From an uncultured Oscillospiraceae bacterium (GTDB lineage Bacteria > Bacillota > Clostridia > Oscillospirales > Acutalibacteraceae): 17,912 bases of DNA. Position numbers and translations under genes: made by a program. The stretch lies in assembly GCA_900546895.1 (NCBI GenBank), contig UREO01000017.1, forward strand, positions 1 through 17,912, read 5' to 3'. The notes beneath the pieces are model-generated. The model had not been told where the DNA came from. It did not search any database and worked only from the letters and a program-made list of their open reading frames with translations. Of this stretch, positions 14,838 through 17,912 are shown piece by piece (positions within the stretch are counted from its first letter, which is position 1; each line of letters opens with the position of its first letter).

Positions 14838-15242
14838 TTATAAAATTACGGCTCCGTCAATATTGGTAAATACGTTTTCGGTCATTTCCCGGCCGCTCAT
14901 GGTTGTTACCACCGTACTGCTGGGAACATTCACGATAAATGCAGTCTGCCCGTTTAAAATCAAAGCGTCCTTAATGCCTTTGGATTTTGCTTTTTCTACC
15001 GCGCCGTTGATCTGGGAAACAAGCTGCTGGGAAACCGGAATATTTCTGGAATCCATGCGCTGCAGTGCGTGTTTGGAAAAGGTAAGCTGCCGCTGTTCCA
15101 CAGTCTTGCGGAAAAGCTGCCCGAATTCGCTGCTGCCCGGATCAGCCGCGCTGGTCTTCTGCGTATTTGTGCCGGCGGGAGGCACCGTGTAATTCGGATT
15201 GATAAACGAGGAATAATTCTTTTTAAATTGAATGTCATCCAT
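14838..15242 (-). CDS. Conserved flagellar operon protein (TIGR02530 type), function unknown
   Basis: This 134-residue protein belongs to the small family found in Bacillota flagellar operons between flgD and flgE (named 'flagellar operon protein'). I know of no established function for it. The recognisable parts are LTFSKHALQRMDSRNI (about 53-68), an amphipathic helix to about residue 88, a strand pair around ALILNGQTAFIV (93-104) and the family's C-terminal VFTNIDGAVIL. There is no signal peptide or membrane segment. The ATG at 15242 follows AGGAG by 7 bases. Its place between the hook cap and the hook protein suggests a job in hook assembly or export, for example as a chaperone or export regulator, but that is inference from position. 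It is followed by the longest gap in the window (82 bases to flgE). Confidence 0.88.
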   Translation of the reverse strand: MDDIQFKKNYSSFINPNYTVPPAGTNTQKTSAADPGSSEFGQLFRKTVEQRQLTFSKHALQRMDSRNIPVSQQLVSQINGAVEKAKSKGIKDALILNGQTAFIVNVPSSTVVTTMSGREMTENVFTNIDGAVIL

Positions 15243-15281
15243 GACTGTGCTCCTAACTGTTTCGCCCTGTAAAAAGCGGGT

Positions 15282-15803
15282 TCAAACCGATTCTCCGCCC
15301 GTATCCGGTCCATCGGGAGTATCCGGGGCATCGGGGTCCGGCGTTTCCTCGGGTGGTGCTACGGCATCCGGATTGACAACTTGCATGACGGAGGAAAGAT
15401 CATACGCCTTGCCGTTGACCACAAGGACATTGGAACCGGTAGCAAAATTGACGCTGTCTACAATGCCGGTATCTTCCTGATACTTTCCGTTCGTGTCATA
15501 ACTTGCAACCACAACCTTTTTGCCGACAAGGGACGCCCCGTATTGCGTATAGGAAATTTGCGAAAGCTCCTGCATGGCCTGCAAAGCGGAAAACTGAGCC
15601 ATCTGGGAAATATACTCCGTATTGTCCGTCGGGTTCATTACATCCTGATTGGCAAACTGAGCGGCCAGAAGCTGCAGAAAATCATTCAGACCCAGCGCAG
15701 ACGAGTTTTTAGAAACAGGGGGTTGCGAAGCGCCGGAAACGGAATCGGTACCGGAAGTGGAATTCGTGCCGTAGGAATAGGCATTGATCTGATTGATTGC
15801 CAA
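15282..15803 (-). CDS. flgD: Flagellar hook capping protein FlgD
   Basis: FlgD forms the scaffold cap under which FlgE subunits assemble into the hook, and it is itself exported through the flagellar secretion system. The protein is 173 residues. The FlgD N-terminal domain is clear: LNDFLQLLAAQFANQDVMNPTDN (about 39-61) followed by a Gln/Met-rich helix, then GASLVGKKV and a short tudor-like strand region (about 89-142). The Ig-like domains of long proteobacterial FlgD are absent, as in other Bacillota. The last 28 residues are an acidic Pro/Asp tail built from repeated PD, DAP and DTP units. The start codon is TTG at 15803, 7 bases after GGGAG, with no better candidate nearby. FliK upstream and FlgE two genes downstream support the role. 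Confidence 0.93.
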   Translation of the reverse strand: MAINQINAYSYGTNSTSGTDSVSGASQPPVSKNSSALGLNDFLQLLAAQFANQDVMNPTDNTEYISQMAQFSALQAMQELSQISYTQYGASLVGKKVVVASYDTNGKYQEDTGIVDSVNFATGSNVLVVNGKAYDLSSVMQVVNPDAVAPPEETPDPDAPDTPDGPDTGGESV

Positions 15804-15827
15804 ATGAAGTCTCCCTTTCCTTGAATT

Positions 15828-17192
15828 TTACAGCGAATAGGCCTGCTGCTTCAGCAGCTGCATAACGGAAAGAAAATCGCCGGTGTTGGTATCGTCGTCC
15901 CGTAAACCGACCCTGTGGAGCTGCTGATTGTGCTGCTGTTCTTCCTGTTGCTGCTGCGCCTGATCCTGCCGGCTCTGCTGATCCTGCTGATACCACGGCT
16001 TTTCCTGGGCGGGTTCTGAAATCTGCACTGGCTGGGTGACGGTTGTCTGTAGAAAAGTACGGATATCGGAGCTGTTTTCCATCAGCATGCTCTGGGTCTT
16101 GGGATTCGACGCCTGAATGGAAACAGTCAGCACACCGCTTTGCATTGCCAGCTTCACCGACACTTTTCCCAGATCCCGGGGATAGAGGTCCATCTGAAAC
16201 TCCGGTTTGCCCGCCTTATAGTTGACAAGGATCTGGTCGGCAACCTGCTTACTGGTTGTTCTGGCGGTATCCGTCGGAGCGTCGGAAATTTTGATCACCA
16301 CATTGCCCGTCCGGTAAAGATCTGAAAACTGCGCCGTGTTCTGGCTTTGACCGTCTGCCGAAACGGCATCCCTGTCATCAGCAGGAGAAATATTCTTCGG
16401 CTGAATTCCAAGCGTTGGAGCAGACAGTGTCTTCGCCGTACCGGGTTTTGCCTGCACCTCTGAAAGAGTCTGCTGCGCCGGTGATAGCTTTTCCTGCGGC
16501 TGCACCAAAGGCTGGGCGGAATCGGCGGTTGCTGCATTCGAAACCGGAACCTGCTGAGAAGAATTGACACCCGGCTGATTGTTCATCAGCGGAGCCGTCT
16601 GTGAGGCATCGGTACCGGCAACAACGGGAACCGGAGCGGATTGTGTTTGCGCGCTTTGGAAGGAAGTCCTCTGTGCGTCGGCTACGCTTACGGACGAGGC
16701 CGCATCTGCCGTCGTCTGGGGCGCATTGCCGGGCACCGGGAGATTCGCTGCCGCCTGCGGGAAAGTATCGGACGCCGTCAAAAGAGGGGTCGCGGTTTTC
16801 GCCTGCGGCTGAACTTGCTGAAGGAGCCCGGAACCGGCCGGCAGCTGCTGAACGGCATCCGCACTCAGAACCGGGTCCGCAGTCATTGCCTGCGGCAAAA
16901 CCTGTAACGGCTCCGGTCCAACGGGTGGGAACTGTCCGGATGGCAGCAGCTGGCTCAAAAGAGAAACATCCGCTGGATTGAAAGCCGGTAAATTCCCCTC
17001 GGAAACAACTTTGCCGCCTTTCGTTTCCTCTTCTCCGGGTTCAGCGGCCGTCTGGGCCGTACTTTTCAGCTCCCTGCCAAGGGTCGCCATCTGCATGAAA
17101 GTATCAAAGGCGTTCGCGGGATTCTTTGTCTGGGATGCTTTGGAATTCTGCGGTACGGTGGAACGTGTGACTTGCTGTATCGTTTTTATCAC
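15828..17192 (-). CDS. fliK: Flagellar hook-length control protein FliK
   Basis: FliK is exported during hook growth, measures hook length and flips FlhB from hook-type to filament-type substrates. The frame gives 454 residues if read from GTG 17192. Residues about 40-300 are low-complexity Ala/Gln/Pro/Ser/Thr sequence, the usual ruler region. Residues about 310-390 form the conserved Flg_hook domain, with LYPRDLGKVSVKL (336-348), a VLTVSIQA strand and the final helix around MENSSDIRTFLQ. After this comes a Gln-rich tail (about 396-424) and a short C-terminal helix. The start is uncertain: GTG 17192 sits within the Shine-Dalgarno site and the next in-frame ATG is at residue 33, so translation probably begins at ACG 17183 or ATA 17180. 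The coordinates given follow the only canonical codon. FlgD follows after 24 bases. Confidence 0.92.
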   Translation of the reverse strand: MIKTIQQVTRSTVPQNSKASQTKNPANAFDTFMQMATLGRELKSTAQTAAEPGEEETKGGKVVSEGNLPAFNPADVSLLSQLLPSGQFPPVGPEPLQVLPQAMTADPVLSADAVQQLPAGSGLLQQVQPQAKTATPLLTASDTFPQAAANLPVPGNAPQTTADAASSVSVADAQRTSFQSAQTQSAPVPVVAGTDASQTAPLMNNQPGVNSSQQVPVSNAATADSAQPLVQPQEKLSPAQQTLSEVQAKPGTAKTLSAPTLGIQPKNISPADDRDAVSADGQSQNTAQFSDLYRTGNVVIKISDAPTDTARTTSKQVADQILVNYKAGKPEFQMDLYPRDLGKVSVKLAMQSGVLTVSIQASNPKTQSMLMENSSDIRTFLQTTVTQPVQISEPAQEKPWYQQDQQSRQDQAQQQQEEQQHNQQLHRVGLRDDDTNTGDFLSVMQLLKQQAYSL

Positions 17193-17198
17193 CTCCTT
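17188..17198 (-). promoter_or_regulatory. Near-perfect Shine-Dalgarno of fliK
   Basis: The minus strand reads AAGGAGGTGAT here, a full match to the 3' end of 16S rRNA. It decides how the fliK start is read. The only canonical in-frame start codon, GTG at 17192, lies inside this site and so cannot be used with it. The codons at a normal distance downstream are ACG (17183, 8 bases after GGAGG) and ATA (17180, 11 bases). Confidence 0.75.
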
Positions 17199-17209
17199 AT
17201 CAGGATATT

Positions 17210-17231
17210 TTATAAATAAAGATATTTATAA
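17210..17231 (-). repeat. A/T-only inverted repeat in the fliJ-fliK gap
   Basis: Two perfect 9-base arms made only of A and T (17210-17218 and 17223-17231) flank a 4-base spacer. They fill most of the gap between the fliJ stop and the fliK ribosome site. As RNA this would form only a weak hairpin of nine A-U pairs with a UCUU loop. As DNA it could be a binding site for a dimeric regulator, or chance in an AT-rich spacer. No T-run follows it, so it is not a terminator. Confidence 0.4.
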
Positions 17232-17235
17232 GCGT

Positions 17236-17676
17236 TTAAACGGCGCCGCGCGCCTGTCCGACATATTCATCCATTGCGAGCTCCTCGCTTTTCTGAATCT
17301 GCTTGAGATACTCCGTCAGCTGCTTATCGCGAAGCTTTTCCAGCCCCGAAATCTCGCTGTTAACGGCTACAATGTCGGCTTTTTTCTGTGCGATAATATC
17401 TAAAAGCTGCTTTTTCTGATCGATCAAATGTAAAATTTTCTGATTCAGGGTATTGAAATACGTTTTATAAATAAGCAGATCGCCGGCACTCAGCCCATTT
17501 TGCAGCTCCTCCAGCATTTTGCGGTTGGTAGCTGCGAACTGATCGTTCAGCGCATAAATTTCTTTTTCCAGTTCAGTCAGCTTCATCTGCAGCAGTGCAA
17601 GCTCGTTCTTTTTAACATCGAGCGTCTGCTGTTTAAAGCCGAGTACTTTTTCAAGCGAAAATGCAAACTTTTTCAT
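17236..17676 (-). CDS. fliJ: Flagellar export protein FliJ
   Basis: FliJ is the coiled-coil stalk inside the FliI hexamer. It links the ATPase to FlhA and helps recycle export chaperones in the cytoplasm. The 146-residue length is normal for the family. The start MKKFAFSLEKVLGFKQQ is the classic FliJ opening (F-x-F-x-L-x-x-V-L), and nearly the whole chain is predicted coiled coil, rich in Leu, Lys, Glu and Gln with no membrane segment. The ATG at 17676 lies 3 bases after the fliI stop, with only a weak AAAGAG-like ribosome site inside the end of fliI, so translation probably depends on fliI. Its TAA stop is followed by a 43-base AT-rich gap containing an A/T-only inverted repeat before fliK. 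The low sequence conservation of FliJ makes position as important as sequence for this call. Confidence 0.93.
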   Translation of the reverse strand: MKKFAFSLEKVLGFKQQTLDVKKNELALLQMKLTELEKEIYALNDQFAATNRKMLEELQNGLSAGDLLIYKTYFNTLNQKILHLIDQKKQLLDIIAQKKADIVAVNSEISGLEKLRDKQLTEYLKQIQKSEELAMDEYVGQARGAV

Positions 17677-17679
17677 ATC

Positions 17680-17912
17680 TTACAACTCTTTCATCCTATT
17701 CAGGGTTTCTTCAAACGAAAAGCTCTCATCGGTTCTTTGACATAAAAAAGCATTGATCGCATCTATTTTCTTAACCGCTTCGTCCAGCTTTGGATTCATT
17801 CCCGGCTTATACGCGCCGATCGAAATCAAATCGTAATTCTGATAATAAACGGACAGAAGGTTCCGCACCTTCGCGGCGGCCTGTTTATGTTCCTCCGACA
17901 CAATATCGTTCA
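17680..17912 (-). CDS. fliI: Flagellar export ATPase FliI, C-terminal end (5' partial)
   Basis: This is the last 77 complete codons of the flagellum-specific type III ATPase. It hydrolyses ATP at the cytoplasmic face of the export gate and helps unload export substrates from their chaperones. The reading frame is open to the window edge, entering as MNDIV-SEEHK (the first A of the ATG lies outside), so the visible GTG at 17901 is internal. The visible part is the C-terminal helical domain that follows the nucleotide-binding fold: a SEEHKQAAAKVRNLLSVY helix, then the YxDLIxIGAYKxGxxPxLDEAV segment and a terminal KIDAINAFL helix, all typical of FliI. The Walker motifs lie upstream, outside the window. 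Only 3 bases separate its TAA stop from the fliJ ATG, which suits translational coupling of the ATPase with its stalk protein. A homologous type III ATPase is unlikely, because fliJ and fliK follow directly. Confidence 0.93.
   Translation of the reverse strand, partial: NDIVSEEHKQAAAKVRNLLSVYYQNYDLISIGAYKPGMNPKLDEAVKKIDAINAFLCQRTDESFSFEETLNRMKEL

Overview
The window is one uninterrupted stretch of a flagellar (fla/che-type) operon. All 20 genes I can support lie on the minus strand, so transcription runs from base 17912 towards base 1. The gene set and order match the long flagellar operon of Bacillota: fliI-fliJ-fliK-flgD-(flagellar operon protein)-flgE-flbD/swrD-motA-motB-fliM-fliY-cheY-fliO-fliP-fliQ-fliR-flhB-flhA-sigD-flhO-flhP-DUF342/FapA. 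FliY in place of a short FliN, cheY between fliY and fliO, motAB inside the operon, strong AGGAGG ribosome binding sites and a SigD/WhiG-type sigma factor all point to a Gram-positive, most likely a member of the class Clostridia. Base composition looks moderate (about half G+C by eye). A finer placement, such as the Oscillospirales, would be a guess.

Layout in transcription order. Bases 17912-15828 carry the export ATPase end (FliI, 5' partial), its coiled-coil partner FliJ and the hook-length ruler FliK. Bases 15803-13649 carry hook building: the cap FlgD, an uncharacterised flagellar-operon protein, the hook protein FlgE and the small FlbD/SwrD protein. Bases 13595-11807 hold the stator MotA-MotB. 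Bases 11748-9230 hold the switch and its signal: FliM, FliY and CheY. Bases 9199-3746 hold the membrane export gate: FliO, P, Q, R, FlhB and FlhA. Bases 3698-1443 hold the flagellar sigma factor and two FlgF/FlgG-type rod proteins. Bases 1406-1 hold a DUF342/FapA-family gene that runs out of the window.

The genes are very tightly packed. The largest gap is 82 bases (upstream of flgE), so no stretch of 300 bases lacks a gene. I see no intrinsic terminator, convincing internal promoter, tRNA, insertion sequence or CRISPR on either strand. Long open frames on the plus strand are antisense shadows.

The operon is ordinary in most respects. The points worth a second look are: two absences relative to familiar relatives (no flhF/flhG and no cheB/A/W/C/D block between flhA and sigD; no fliL between motB and fliM); a strong intra-operon RNA hairpin between flgE and flbD; a fliK gene whose near-perfect Shine-Dalgarno sequence is followed by ACG or ATA rather than a normal start codon; and cysteines in the external hook and rod proteins. 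Function names rest on sequence recognition without database searches.
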